DNA of 64,000 nt from DASQUK01 sp963717085 (lineage in GTDB: Bacteria > Actinomycetota > Acidimicrobiia > Acidimicrobiales > VFJN01), in NCBI GenBank assembly GCA_963717085.1, contig CAVQVM010000002.1, positions 496,001 to 560,000 on the forward strand, in the 5' to 3' direction. Of this stretch, positions 24,247 to 33,133 are shown piece after piece. Numbering within the stretch: the first letter of the stretch is position 1; each line of letters begins with the position of its first letter. The notes beneath the pieces are model-generated. The model was not told where the DNA came from. It made no database searches and worked only from the letters and a program-made list of their open reading frames with translations. Both the position numbers and the translations under genes were made by a program.

Positions 24247-25283
24247 GGGTAGACACCCACGGCCGGCAGGCCCGCGGTCTCCGGGAGGCCGAGCATCAGG
24301 TTGGCGCACTGGATCGCCTGTCCCGACGCGCCCTTGACCAGGTTGTCCAGCGCGGCGATGGCGAGCACCCAGCCCGTCCGGGGATCGGCCATGGCCGTGA
24401 CATGGACGGCGTTCGACCCCAGCGCGGCCTTGGTCGACGGCGAGCCCTCGGTCACCACCACGAATGGCTCGCCGCGCCAGGTGGCCCGCACCGCGTCCAT
24501 GGCGTCGGCGGTCGTGGTACCGGACCCGGAGGGGCGGGCGTAGCACGTGGCGAGGATTCCCCGGTTCATGGGCGCAAGGTGCGGCGTGAACAGGACCTGC
24601 ACCCAGCCCCCCGGGGCGACCCGGCTCAGGCCCTGCTCGATCTCGGGTGTGTGCCGGTGGGTCAGCAGGCCGTAGGCGGTGAAGTCCTCGTCGACCGCGC
24701 AGAAGGCGGCGGCCGGCTTGGGGGACCGGCCGGCGCCCGACACGCCACTGGCGGCGTCCACCACGATCCCGGACGACGCCACGAGCCCGCACCGCAGGAG
24801 GGGCGCCAGCGCGAGGACTGCAGCGGTGACGTAGCACCCCGGGGCGGCGACCCTCGACGCACCCGTGATGTCGGCGCGGAACAGCTCCGGTAGCCCATAG
24901 GCGAAGCTTCCCAGCAGGTCCGGCCGGCCGTGCTCGGCGCCGTACCACGTCCGGTACGAGCCGGGATCCTCCAGCCGGAAGTCGGCTGCCAGGTCGACGA
25001 TGCGTCCGACCCGACCCGCGAGGTCGGGCACGACGTCCTGCGAGGCGCCATGCGGCATCGCGAGGAAGACCAGCTCGAGGCCATCGCACGACTCGGCGTC
25101 GAACTTGGCCAGGGTCAGGGCCGGAAACGCCGCCGCCAGGCTCGGGTAGACCTCCGCCACTCGAGCGCCCGCCTGCGAATCCGCGGTGGCGACGCGCACG
25201 TCGAGCTGCGGGTGCTGGCTGCATAACCGGAGCAGCTCGGCTCCGGTGTAGCCGGAGGCACCGACGATGCCCACCGAGGTCAT
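24243..25283 (-). CDS. argC: N-acetyl-gamma-glutamyl-phosphate reductase
   Basis: A 346-residue NADPH-dependent reductase. GIVGASGYTGAELLRLCSQH is the dinucleotide fold start and RVAAPGCYVTAAVLAL holds the catalytic cysteine; HRHTPEIEQGL is the other conserved region. It is the first gene of argCJBDFRGH. ATG at 25283 lies only 6 bp from a TATGAT -10 box, so the mRNA is probably leaderless. Confidence 0.95.
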   Translation of the reverse strand: MTSVGIVGASGYTGAELLRLCSQHPQLDVRVATADSQAGARVAEVYPSLAAAFPALTLAKFDAESCDGLELVFLAMPHGASQDVVPDLAGRVGRIVDLAADFRLEDPGSYRTWYGAEHGRPDLLGSFAYGLPELFRADITGASRVAAPGCYVTAAVLALAPLLRCGLVASSGIVVDAASGVSGAGRSPKPAAAFCAVDEDFTAYGLLTHRHTPEIEQGLSRVAPGGWVQVLFTPHLAPMNRGILATCYARPSGSGTTTADAMDAVRATWRGEPFVVVTEGSPSTKAALGSNAVHVTAMADPRTGWVLAIAALDNLVKGASGQAIQCANLMLGLPETAGLPAVGVYP

Positions 25284-25289
25284 CGACCG

Positions 25290-25318
25290 ATCATACGGTT
25301 CGATGCATACTCATGCAA
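25290..25318 (-). promoter_or_regulatory. argC promoter with ArgR box
   Basis: On the minus strand TTGCAT (25318-25313), a 17-bp spacer and TATGAT (25295-25290) form a good promoter whose start point would fall at or next to the argC ATG. The palindrome TGCAT-ACTC-ATGCA (plus strand 25304-25317) lies across the -35 and spacer with the same arm and spacer geometry as ARG boxes, so ArgR binding would block RNA polymerase. Confidence 0.75.
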
Positions 25319-25329
25319 AGCAGCGAGAA

Positions 25330-28300
25330 TCATCCCTCCGCGGCGGCGTCGATCGCCGGGCGCACCGTCCATCGGACGTTGTGGGGCGAGGAGGCCGGGG
25401 TGTACATGCACAGCGAACCGGTCACCACTGCGGCATCGAGGATCTCGCCCACCACCGGGTCGGCCCCCCGGATCTCGTCGATCGCCCGCTTGATCGCCTT
25501 GCGGACCGACGTCCGTGCCCGTTCGTGCTCGTTGGTGAACGCCCGGGGGCGGCCACCCAGGCCGGTCGCCTCCTCGATCTGCGTCACCACGGCGTCCAGT
25601 TCGATGCGGAGCCGATCGGTGCGCCCCAGATCGTTGTCGGCCTCGGCCTCGGCGAGGTCGTCGGCCAGCTCGCGCGCTCGCTGCACGTAAGCGTCCCGAG
25701 CCTGCCGGTCGATGATCTCGTGGCGGGGCTCGCCGGGCGGTCCGCCGCCGACCGCGAGCGTCAACGCCGAGATCGGCTGCGCCGGATGGGCCAGCAGCTC
25801 GGCGAGGTAGGCCATCCCCACCAGGTCGGGAACGACCGCCCGGCGGTCACCGACCTCCACCAGCCAACCACGCCCGTGGCGCCGCATGAACCCCCGCTGT
25901 TCGGGCCCTGGCCCACTGGCGCTGTCGGCCCACCCGGTGAGGTCGATCGTTGCCGCCGCCGCACGCGCCACCGGCTCCGCCGGCATCGACGACTCCGCGG
26001 CCATCGACGACTCCGCCCGCCACGCCTCGGCCCGTATGGCCATCCCCATGCTCTCGGCGTCGACGATGGCGCGGTCCCGGAGCGCCGCCGCCCGGGCGCC
26101 GTCGCCGGGCTGCCCCCGCTCGGCGAGCGTCGACGCCAGATCGGCGGCCGCGATCGCCGCCAACGGCCGGTTGCCCAACCGGCGGTCGGCGGCGATGGCC
26201 CGCTCGAAGTGCGAGATCGCTTGGTCGAGGTCGCCGGTCGTCCGGGCGGCGAGACCCAGGAAGCGCTCGGTCGACCCCAGGCATATGACGCCCAGCGACG
26301 GCATGACGGGAAGATCGGCGACAGGGGCCAGAAGCTCGTAGGCCTCACGCGCCACCGCTGCGTCGCCCTCGATCGCCGCCACTTCGACGATGGCCGCCAT
26401 GCCCGCCAGCCACGTGCTCGAACGCGGCAGCGCCGCCAGGCCGCGTGCGCACAACCGACCGAGCCCCGCCCGCGCCCGCTCGTGGAGGCCGGCCCGCGCC
26501 GCGATGGCGGCGGCGGTGGCCCGGAAGCCGAATTCCGCCTCCACCAGGGTGTTCGACGCCGCGATGTCCTCCGCGGCCTCGAGGATCTCGACGTCGCGGC
26601 CCTGGATCCAGCGAATGGCCAGCGTGTGCGCGCCCAGGTAGCCGATGGCATCGACCTCCCCGACCGCCACGCCCCGGTCGTAGCAGCGGGCGGCGGCCGC
26701 CTCGGCGTCGTCGAGGCGGCCGGCACGGATCAGCAGCATGACGTCGAGCACGTCGACGATGTAGAGGATGTTCTGGCACTCGAGCGCGTCGGCCCGGGCC
26801 CGGAGGTCCTCCAGCGCCCGCACGGCCCGGTCCTCTCCCAGCAGGAACAGGTCGACGGCCCGCCAGCACAGGCCCATCAGGGCCAAGACGCCGTGGCCAC
26901 CCTCGGCCGCCACCCGGACCAGCTCATCGGCCAGCTCGAGGCGGCTCCGGGCGAACTCGGGCGTCAGCAGCGCGTGGTGGCAGAGCGAGAGCGCCTCGGC
27001 CAACGCCCCCAGGTCGCCGCTGCGGCGCGCGGCGGCCAGCGCATCATGCACGGGCTCGATGGGCCCGCCGTCGTACACGTCCTCGGCCGCCAGCCGGGCG
27101 ATGAGCCGGCAGCGCAACGCTTCGTGCCTGGCGGGTAGACCCGCGAGAGCGGCGCGTTGCAACCCCAGGACGCGGGCACGGTCCACCGGCGCACGGTGCT
27201 CGTTGAGCCAGTGGCCCCCGAGACCCAGGGCGGCCTCGGCGAACAGCACGGGGTCGCCGGCGCTCTCGGCGGCCGACGTGGCCCGGTCGAACCGGACGCG
27301 CGCCTCGCCCAGGCGTCCGCAAAGCAGCGCCGCCTGAGCCCAAGGGACGAGGAGCCCGGCCGGCGGTGGCCCGAGGCTCGCGGGGTGGTGGAGCTCGACG
27401 GCCGCCGCCAGCAGCGCGTCGGCCCGCTCGTAGGCGAAGCTGTTCATCATGGACGCGGCGGCGTCCCGACAAGCGTCGACGGCCGTCCGGGCGTCGGCCG
27501 TCGACCGCGGCGCCGAGGCCAGTGCGTGATGCGCCCGCCGGGCCAGGCGATCGGCCGGGGCAACCGCGGCGGCCGTCGTCGTTCCGGCATCCGCCCCGGC
27601 CACCACGCGGGCGGCACGGGCATGCGCGTCGAGGCGATCGCCCGGCGCCAGGGCGTCCTCGAGCGCCGAACGCACCATCTCGTGGGTGAACGCGAAGCGA
27701 TCGGCCTCACCGCTCGACGAGGTGACCAGTCCGGCACCCGTCGCCTCGACGACCGCGTCGAGCACCGCCCGGGGATCGGCGGCCGACACGGCCGCAGCCT
27801 CGGACACCTCCGGCGTCAGCCCGAGCACGGCGCTGGCCCGCAGGATCTGCTGGGTCTCGCGCGACAGTGCGCCCAACGCCTGGTCGATGGCCACCCGCAG
27901 TCCCGCCGGCAGCGCCCGGTGTGGATCCGGCGCCCCCAGCGCGGCGATGCGCCGCAGGAAGAGCGGGTTGCCGCCGGTGACCTTCAGGAGGGCAAGTACC
28001 AGGTCGGGCGCCAGCTGGCGTAGCCCCTGGTCGGCCAGGAACGTCGTGGCCTCGTCCAGGTCGAAGTGGTGGAGCACGACCGGGATCGCCTCACGCTCGA
28101 TCTCGGCCAGCAGTCGGGGTTCGAGGCCGTCGCCTGACGGCTCGCCGCTGCGCCGGCTGACGACCAGGGCGAGCGGCAGCCGGTGGATGGCACGGGCGAC
28201 GAAGCGCGTGAGCAGCAGGGTCCCGGCGTCGGCGGCGTGGATGTCGTCGACGACGATGCATGCAGGGGTCCGTGCCGCAGCCCTGCCCAGTGCGTCGACG

Positions 28301-28662
28301 ATGGCGGAGAACCGCGCGAACCGGTCGGCGTCGACGGCCTCGACCGTGGTCGCCGTCGTGCCCGGCCCGAGCAGCCGAGCCGCCTCGTCGCCACACAGCT
28401 CGGCCAGGATCGGCTGCCATGGCCACAACGGCGGTGCGCCGCCCTCGCCCCAGCACCGGGCCGAAATCACCGTCAGCCCGGCACGGCGGGCCCGTTCGGC
28501 GGTCTCGTCGCAGAACCGGGTCTTGCCGATCCCGGCCTCGCCGGAAACCAGTGCCACCGCCCCGCGGCCTTCGGGCGCGGCCGTGCAGATGCGGTCGATC
28601 CGACGCAGTTCGTCGGCCCGGCCGACGAACCGCTCCGCCGCGGACACGAGGTTCGGGGCCAC
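25330..28662 (-). CDS. Large AAA/STAND-type ATPase regulator
   Basis: A protein of 1,110 residues. The N-terminal ATPase has Walker A GEAGIGKT (about 41-48) and Walker B ACIVVDDIHAAD; the middle is a long alpha-helical, TPR-like array; the C-terminal 200 residues have the pattern VPDLVGMAYLAELLAHP, then ERARTSVRKAIKRAIDEI and GSLCMYTP, seen at the end of many actinobacterial ATPase sensors. No LuxR helix-turn-helix is obvious, so DNA binding is not proven. GTG at 28662 has AAGGTGG upstream. It is divergent from the methyltransferase gene, with two palindromes between them, suggesting a regulator-target pair. Confidence 0.82.
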   Translation of the reverse strand: MAPNLVSAAERFVGRADELRRIDRICTAAPEGRGAVALVSGEAGIGKTRFCDETAERARRAGLTVISARCWGEGGAPPLWPWQPILAELCGDEAARLLGPGTTATTVEAVDADRFARFSAIVDALGRAAARTPACIVVDDIHAADAGTLLLTRFVARAIHRLPLALVVSRRSGEPSGDGLEPRLLAEIEREAIPVVLHHFDLDEATTFLADQGLRQLAPDLVLALLKVTGGNPLFLRRIAALGAPDPHRALPAGLRVAIDQALGALSRETQQILRASAVLGLTPEVSEAAAVSAADPRAVLDAVVEATGAGLVTSSSGEADRFAFTHEMVRSALEDALAPGDRLDAHARAARVVAGADAGTTTAAAVAPADRLARRAHHALASAPRSTADARTAVDACRDAAASMMNSFAYERADALLAAAVELHHPASLGPPPAGLLVPWAQAALLCGRLGEARVRFDRATSAAESAGDPVLFAEAALGLGGHWLNEHRAPVDRARVLGLQRAALAGLPARHEALRCRLIARLAAEDVYDGGPIEPVHDALAAARRSGDLGALAEALSLCHHALLTPEFARSRLELADELVRVAAEGGHGVLALMGLCWRAVDLFLLGEDRAVRALEDLRARADALECQNILYIVDVLDVMLLIRAGRLDDAEAAAARCYDRGVAVGEVDAIGYLGAHTLAIRWIQGRDVEILEAAEDIAASNTLVEAEFGFRATAAAIAARAGLHERARAGLGRLCARGLAALPRSSTWLAGMAAIVEVAAIEGDAAVAREAYELLAPVADLPVMPSLGVICLGSTERFLGLAARTTGDLDQAISHFERAIAADRRLGNRPLAAIAAADLASTLAERGQPGDGARAAALRDRAIVDAESMGMAIRAEAWRAESSMAAESSMPAEPVARAAAATIDLTGWADSASGPGPEQRGFMRRHGRGWLVEVGDRRAVVPDLVGMAYLAELLAHPAQPISALTLAVGGGPPGEPRHEIIDRQARDAYVQRARELADDLAEAEADNDLGRTDRLRIELDAVVTQIEEATGLGGRPRAFTNEHERARTSVRKAIKRAIDEIRGADPVVGEILDAAVVTGSLCMYTPASSPHNVRWTVRPAIDAAAEG

Positions 28663-28697
28663 CGGCCGCCACCTTACGACCGTGGCCGCCGGCCGCT

Positions 28698-28715
28698 CTG
28701 TGCCAATTGACACAG
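28698..28715. promoter_or_regulatory. Operator-like palindrome I
   Basis: CTGTGCCAATTGACACAG, 18 bp, symmetric except at one base pair position on each side. It lies in the divergent gap 36 bp before the ATPase regulator start. Its centre is 31-32 bp (three DNA turns) from palindrome II. Confidence 0.6.
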
Positions 28716-28728
28716 TGCAGATGTGGCC

Positions 28729-28747
28729 TGTGCCATGCCGTGGCACA
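28729..28747. promoter_or_regulatory. Operator-like palindrome II
   Basis: Arms TGTGCCA and TGGCACA around TGCCG, perfect. Shares the TGTGCCA half-site with palindrome I and lies 67 bp before the methyltransferase start. Confidence 0.6.
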
Positions 28748-28814
28748 CGCCATCTGGTGGCGTCACGCCTCCCTGGATACGCGGGCACGCCGCGTTCACG
28801 ACCCAGGAGGCCTC

Positions 28815-29891
28815 ATGTCCACCACCGAGACCGCGCCGCTCGACCAGTCGAAGCTCGATGCGTTCGTGGGGCGCTTCCTCGGCGACCTCGGCACCGCCCT
28901 CCACATGCCAACCGTGCTGGTGGGCGACCGCCTGGGGCTCTACCGGGCGATGGCCGACGGCGAGCCGACCAGCCCGGCCGACCTCGCCGAGCGGACCGGC
29001 ACCAACGAGCGCTACGTCGGGGAATGGCTGGCCGCGCAGGCGGCCGCCGGGTACGTGGAGTACGACGGCGCCGCCGGCACGTTCCGGCTCCCTCCCGAGC
29101 ACGCCGCCCTGCTGATCGACCAGGGGGCACCGGTGTTCATCCCCGGCGCGTTCCAGCTGGCGGCATCGACGGTGAAGGACGAGCCGCTCATCACCGAGGC
29201 GTTCCGAACCGGTGAGGGCGTCGCCTGGCACGACCACCACCCGGATCTCTTCGTGGGCTGCGAGCGCTTCTTCCGGCCGGGTTACGCCGCCCACCTGATC
29301 GACGAGTGGCTGCCGGCACTCGAGGGGGTCGAGGTGAAGCTCCGGGCCGGGGCCAAGGTGGCGGACGTGGGCTGCGGGCACGGTGCCAGCACGCTCATCA
29401 TGGCCACTGCGTTCCCGGAATCGTCGTTCGTGGGGTTCGACTACCACGACGTCTCGATCGAGACCGCGCGCCGGGCAGCCGACACCGCCGGGTTGGGACC
29501 GCGTGTCCGCTTCGACGTCGCCGCCGCCCAGGACTACCCGGGCACGAACTACGACTTCGTGGCCTTCTTCGACTGCCTCCACGACATGGGTGATCCGGTC
29601 GGCGCCGCGCGGCACGTCCTGTCGACGCTCGCCCCCGATGGGACATGGATGATCGTCGAGCCCTACGCCAACGACCACCTGGAGGACAACCTCAACCCGG
29701 TCGGCAAGATCTACTACAACGCCTCGACGCTGATCTGCACCCCGGCGTCGCGCGCGCAGGAGGTCGGGCTGGCCCTCGGCGCTCAGGGCGGCGAGGAGCG
29801 CATGAGGAAAGTGGTCACCGACGCGGGGTTCACGAGCTTCCGCCGGGCAGCCGAGACCCCCGTTAACATCGTCTACGAGGCGAAGCCCTGA
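28815..29891 (+). CDS. Class I SAM-dependent methyltransferase with winged-helix N-terminus
   Basis: A 358-residue protein. The N-terminal winged-helix dimerisation module (LGLYRAMADGEPTSPADLAE, then RYVGEWLAAQAAAGYVEYD) is followed by a Rossmann methyltransferase domain with KVADVGCGHGASTLIMATAF (motif I, about residue 178), FVGFDYHDVSIETA (motif II) and FVAFFDCLHDMGDP. This layout matches the Rv2258c-type group of mycobacterial methyltransferases. CAGGAGG precedes the ATG by 4 bases. It is followed by a VOC protein and divergent from the large ATPase; the methyl acceptor is unknown. Confidence 0.85.
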   Translation: MSTTETAPLDQSKLDAFVGRFLGDLGTALHMPTVLVGDRLGLYRAMADGEPTSPADLAERTGTNERYVGEWLAAQAAAGYVEYDGAAGTFRLPPEHAALLIDQGAPVFIPGAFQLAASTVKDEPLITEAFRTGEGVAWHDHHPDLFVGCERFFRPGYAAHLIDEWLPALEGVEVKLRAGAKVADVGCGHGASTLIMATAFPESSFVGFDYHDVSIETARRAADTAGLGPRVRFDVAAAQDYPGTNYDFVAFFDCLHDMGDPVGAARHVLSTLAPDGTWMIVEPYANDHLEDNLNPVGKIYYNASTLICTPASRAQEVGLALGAQGGEERMRKVVTDAGFTSFRRAAETPVNIVYEAKP

Positions 29892-29914
29892 CGCGGAAAA
29901 GCGAAAGGCGGACA

Positions 29915-30304
29915 ATGGCTGACTTCCCTTCGATCACGCACGTCGCGGTCACGGTCAACGACCTATCGGTCAGCGTGCCCTGGTACCAGCGGCTGTTCGG
30001 GTCGGCACCGATCCTCGACGAGGACACCGGCCCCTTCCACCATGCGGCGTTCGCGATCGGCGACGTGCTGTATGCCCTCCACGAGTTCACCCGGCCAACC
30101 GGTGAGCGGTTCGACGAGCACAAGACCGGGCTCGATCACATCTCGTTCGGCTGCGCCGACCGGGCCGGGCTGGAGGAGTGGCAGGCGCGCCTCGACGATC
30201 TCGGCATCCCCCACGGCGGGATCATGGAGGCCCACTACGGGACCGCCCTCGCGTTCCGCGATCCCGACAACATCGCGCTGGAGTTCTTCGCTCCTCCGGG
30301 CTGA
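29915..30304 (+). CDS. VOC-fold (glyoxalase-like) protein
   Basis: A 129-residue single-copy vicinal-oxygen-chelate protein. ITHVAVTVNDLSVSVPWYQR with the first metal-type His, GLDHISFGCAD in the middle and LAFRDPDNIALEFFAPPG with the terminal glutamate are the standard beta-alpha-beta-beta-beta repeats. It may bind a metal and act on a small thiol or aromatic compound, or be a binding protein. It starts 23 bp after the methyltransferase and likely shares its transcript. Confidence 0.85.
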   Translation: MADFPSITHVAVTVNDLSVSVPWYQRLFGSAPILDEDTGPFHHAAFAIGDVLYALHEFTRPTGERFDEHKTGLDHISFGCADRAGLEEWQARLDDLGIPHGGIMEAHYGTALAFRDPDNIALEFFAPPG

Positions 30305-30353
30305 CGGGCGCTGCGAACTGGGCGCTCGCGACAGTGTGCCGTGAGGAATGCGC

Positions 30354-30587
30354 CTAGTTGCTCGCACCCTGACGAGCCGGCGGCCGCCCGATCAGCGCTT
30401 CGAACGCCGGGTCGCAGTCCATGACCCACTCGCCGTCGATGCGCACCTCTCCCAGCCCACCGGCGTTCGCCAGGTAGTAGACGACCACCTCGGGCTCGAA
30501 GCGCTCGACGACGTCGGCCCACCGCTGCCGCCGTTCCGGTGAGCAGGAGCGAACCTTGACGACCCCGGAAGCATCGCGCGACCCCAA
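30354..30587 (-). pseudogene. Fragment of an SGNH-type acyltransferase C-terminus (remnant)
   Basis: A 77-residue frame with SPERRQRWADVVERFEPEVV followed by VYYLANAGG, then EWVMDCDPAFEALIG. The pattern of Arg-Trp before a helix, then a Pro-(Glu/Asp)-Val-Val-Val strand, resembles the C-terminal SGNH domain of membrane O-acyltransferases, but the membrane part and the catalytic Ser block are absent. It starts with TTG and lies between the convergent ends of pheT and the VOC gene, so a decayed relic is more likely than a working gene. Confidence 0.35.
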
Positions 30588-30625
30588 GGAGTGCGCTCGG
30601 GGCGCCGACCAGCGGGGTCGCGGCG

Positions 30626-33100
30626 TCAGCCCCGCAACGACGCGGGGTACGCCGACTCGACGGCCTCGATGCAGCGGCGGCGGATCTCAGCGACCTCGTC
30701 GTCGGTGAGCGTGTGGTCCAGTGCGTCGAGTCGCAGCGAGTAGGCGAGGCTGCGCCGTCCCTCCGCGATGCCCGCGCCCCGATAGACATCGAACAGGCGG
30801 AGAGCCGCTAGGTGCCCGCCGGCCGCCGACCGCAGCGTGCCCTCGATGGCCGTGGCAGGCACGGCGTCGTCTACCTCGAAGGCGAGGTCGATGTCGCTCG
30901 ATGGATAGATGCTGACCGGCCGGTAGATGCGCTCACGGTGCGGCAGGCGGGCCGCTCGGTCGAGATCGACCTCGAGCCATCCGACGCGCTCCCCGATCCC
31001 GTGGATCTCGAGCACGCCCGGGTCGACCTCCCCCACCGCGCCCAGGGGCTCGCCGGCCGAGCCGACGAGTCGGGCCGACCGCGTCGGGTGGAGCCCAGGG
31101 ACTGCGCCGTTGACGATCTCGACGCCCACCAGGCCCAGCACCTCGGCCACGGCCCGCCACTCGTGCACGGCCTCGGCGGCGTCGCGACCACCGAGGGCCA
31201 CCCCCAACATCTCCCGCTCGTTGGGTAGCGCGTCGTCGTCGGCGTCGGTCGCCGCCGTGGACGACGCGTCACGATGCCGGAAGACGTGCCCGATCTCCCA
31301 CAGCCCGACACCGGTGTTGCGTCGCGCCGCATTGGTCGCGAGCGCCTTGACGAGGCCCGGCAGCAGCGACGTCCGCAGGATCGACTCCTCCTTCACGAGC
31401 GGGTTCGTGATCTCGATCCCGTCGCCCGGCAGGCCGCAGCGTTCGAGGTCGCCCGGAGCCAGGAAGGGCAGCGGCATCGCTTCCGACAGCCCCCGGCCCA
31501 CCAGCAGCGACCGCAGGCGGCGCCGCTCCTGCTGGCGGTCGCTCAGGCGTCCCGTGTGCGCGGAGGTCGGAACGCTGCGCCCGATCCGGGAATATCCGTA
31601 GTGACGCGCGACCTCCTCCACCACGTCGATCTCGGTGGACGAGTCGTAGCGCCACGATGGAACCGTGACCTCGACATCGGCGGCGCCACCGTTCGTGCCG
31701 TCCACCGGGTCGCTGGCGAAGCCGATCGGCGTGAGCAGCTCGGCGATCTCGTTCGACGTCAGCCCGGTACCCAGCAACCGGTTGAGCCCGTCGGTACGGA
31801 CCCGGATCGGCTCTCGTGGCGGGAGCTCGCCGCGCGCGTCGACCATCCCGGCCTCGAGCCGCGCCCCGGAGGGCGCCAACAGCTCGGCGAAGCGGGCGTG
31901 CGCCAGCTCGATGACCTCGGGGTCGGTGCCCTTCTCGAAGCGGGCCGACGCCTCCGACCGCAGCCGCAGCCGCCGCGAGGTCTTGGCGATGGCGATGGGG
32001 AGGAACCAGGCCATCTCCAGCAGGACCTCGGTGGTGGTGGCGTCGATCTCGGTGTCGGCGCCCCCCATGATCCCCGCGATGCCTACGGGCGTGTCCTCGC
32101 CGTCGCAGATCAGCAGGTCGTCGCCCGTGAACGTGCGCTCGATGTCGTCGAGGGTCACCAGCGTCTCGCCGGGCCGCGCCCGCCGGACCCGCAGCCCGCC
32201 ACCCCGAACCTTGGTCAGGTCGTACGGATGGTTGGGCTGTCCCAGCTCGAGCATGACGTAGTTGGACACATCGACCAGGGAGTTGATGGGGCGCATGCCG
32301 AGCAGGGTGAGGCGCCGGGCGATGGGTGGGTCCGACGGACCCACCGTGACCCCCTGCAGCACCCGTGCGCTGAACCGCCCGCACAGGTCGGGGTCGAGGA
32401 CGTCGATCCTGACGGAGTCGATGTGCCTGACATGCTCCCCGCTCATGCCGCTTCGCGGCGGGCCGCTCGGGCCCCGGCCTCCCTGGTCAGGTCGGCCTCT
32501 GGCAACCTCGTCGACCTGGGGGCCGGGCAGGCTGAACGGCAGGCGCAGCCGGGCGGCCAGGTCGCGGGCGACGCCCGCCACCGACATCGCATCGGGGCGG
32601 TTGGGGTTGACCTCGAGGTCGTAGAGCACGTCGCGCTCGATGTCCATCGCGTCGGCGAAGGCAGCGCCAGGCTCCGAGATGCCGGCGGGCAGCACGAAGA
32701 TCCCGGCGTGGTCGTCGCCCAGCCCGAGCTCGCGCGCCGAGCACAGCATGCCGTTGGACCATTCGCCCCGCATCTTGCGGCGACCGATCTCGAGGCCGTC
32801 GGGCAGCACCGTGCCGGCCGGGGCCAACGGGACGAGGTCGCCCGGGCGCATGTTGAACGCACCGCACGCGATCTGCAGCGCCTCGCCGTCACCGGCATCG
32901 ACGTCGACGAGCTGGATCTTGTCGGCGTTGGGGTGCGGACGCGTCGCCAGCACCCGGGCCACGACGATGCCGTCGAGTCCCTCGCCGAGCCGGTCGAGCT
33001 GCTCGACGGCCATGCCGAGGTCGCTGAGGTGCTCGCCGATCTCGGCGGGATCGCCCTCGATCGGCGCGAAGTCTTGGAGCCAGGAGAGAAGGACTTTCAC
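30626..33100 (-). CDS. pheT: Phenylalanyl-tRNA synthetase beta subunit with repeat-derived insertion
   Basis: An 824-residue beta chain of the (alpha-beta)2 enzyme. Domains in order: N-terminal EMAP-like tRNA-binding domain (about 40-150, HPNADKIQLVDVD and SNGMLCSARELGLGDDH), B3/B4 editing domain, B5 domain (with LRLRSEASARFEKGTDP in the interface before it), the catalytic-like core and a C-terminal FDX-ACB anticodon-binding domain (PVSIYPSSDIDLAFEVDDAV). About 20 residues near 204-224, including RGPSGPPRSGMSGEHV, come from the palindromic repeat at 32429-32490. ATG at 33100; pheS is 33 bp upstream. Confidence 0.95.
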   Translation of the reverse strand: MKVLLSWLQDFAPIEGDPAEIGEHLSDLGMAVEQLDRLGEGLDGIVVARVLATRPHPNADKIQLVDVDAGDGEALQIACGAFNMRPGDLVPLAPAGTVLPDGLEIGRRKMRGEWSNGMLCSARELGLGDDHAGIFVLPAGISEPGAAFADAMDIERDVLYDLEVNPNRPDAMSVAGVARDLAARLRLPFSLPGPQVDEVARGRPDQGGRGPSGPPRSGMSGEHVRHIDSVRIDVLDPDLCGRFSARVLQGVTVGPSDPPIARRLTLLGMRPINSLVDVSNYVMLELGQPNHPYDLTKVRGGGLRVRRARPGETLVTLDDIERTFTGDDLLICDGEDTPVGIAGIMGGADTEIDATTTEVLLEMAWFLPIAIAKTSRRLRLRSEASARFEKGTDPEVIELAHARFAELLAPSGARLEAGMVDARGELPPREPIRVRTDGLNRLLGTGLTSNEIAELLTPIGFASDPVDGTNGGAADVEVTVPSWRYDSSTEIDVVEEVARHYGYSRIGRSVPTSAHTGRLSDRQQERRRLRSLLVGRGLSEAMPLPFLAPGDLERCGLPGDGIEITNPLVKEESILRTSLLPGLVKALATNAARRNTGVGLWEIGHVFRHRDASSTAATDADDDALPNEREMLGVALGGRDAAEAVHEWRAVAEVLGLVGVEIVNGAVPGLHPTRSARLVGSAGEPLGAVGEVDPGVLEIHGIGERVGWLEVDLDRAARLPHRERIYRPVSIYPSSDIDLAFEVDDAVPATAIEGTLRSAAGGHLAALRLFDVYRGAGIAEGRRSLAYSLRLDALDHTLTDDEVAEIRRRCIEAVESAYPASLRG
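32429..32490 (-). repeat. Palindromic repeat family, copy inside pheT
   Basis: Minus-strand CCCGAGCGGCCCG (32471-32459), hairpin CCGCGAAGCGG and GAGCGGGGAGCATGTC, matching the right half of the hisG and korB copies. It is translated in frame between the tRNA-binding and B3 domains of PheT. Confidence 0.75.
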
Positions 33101-33133
33101 GGGTGTCCTAGAGGAGTCACACCGCCCCGACGG

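Noticed and set aside
25267..27138. A 623-codon plus-strand frame opposite the ATPase regulator
   Set aside because: Antisense shadow; low-complexity Arg/His/Gln composition and no family signature.
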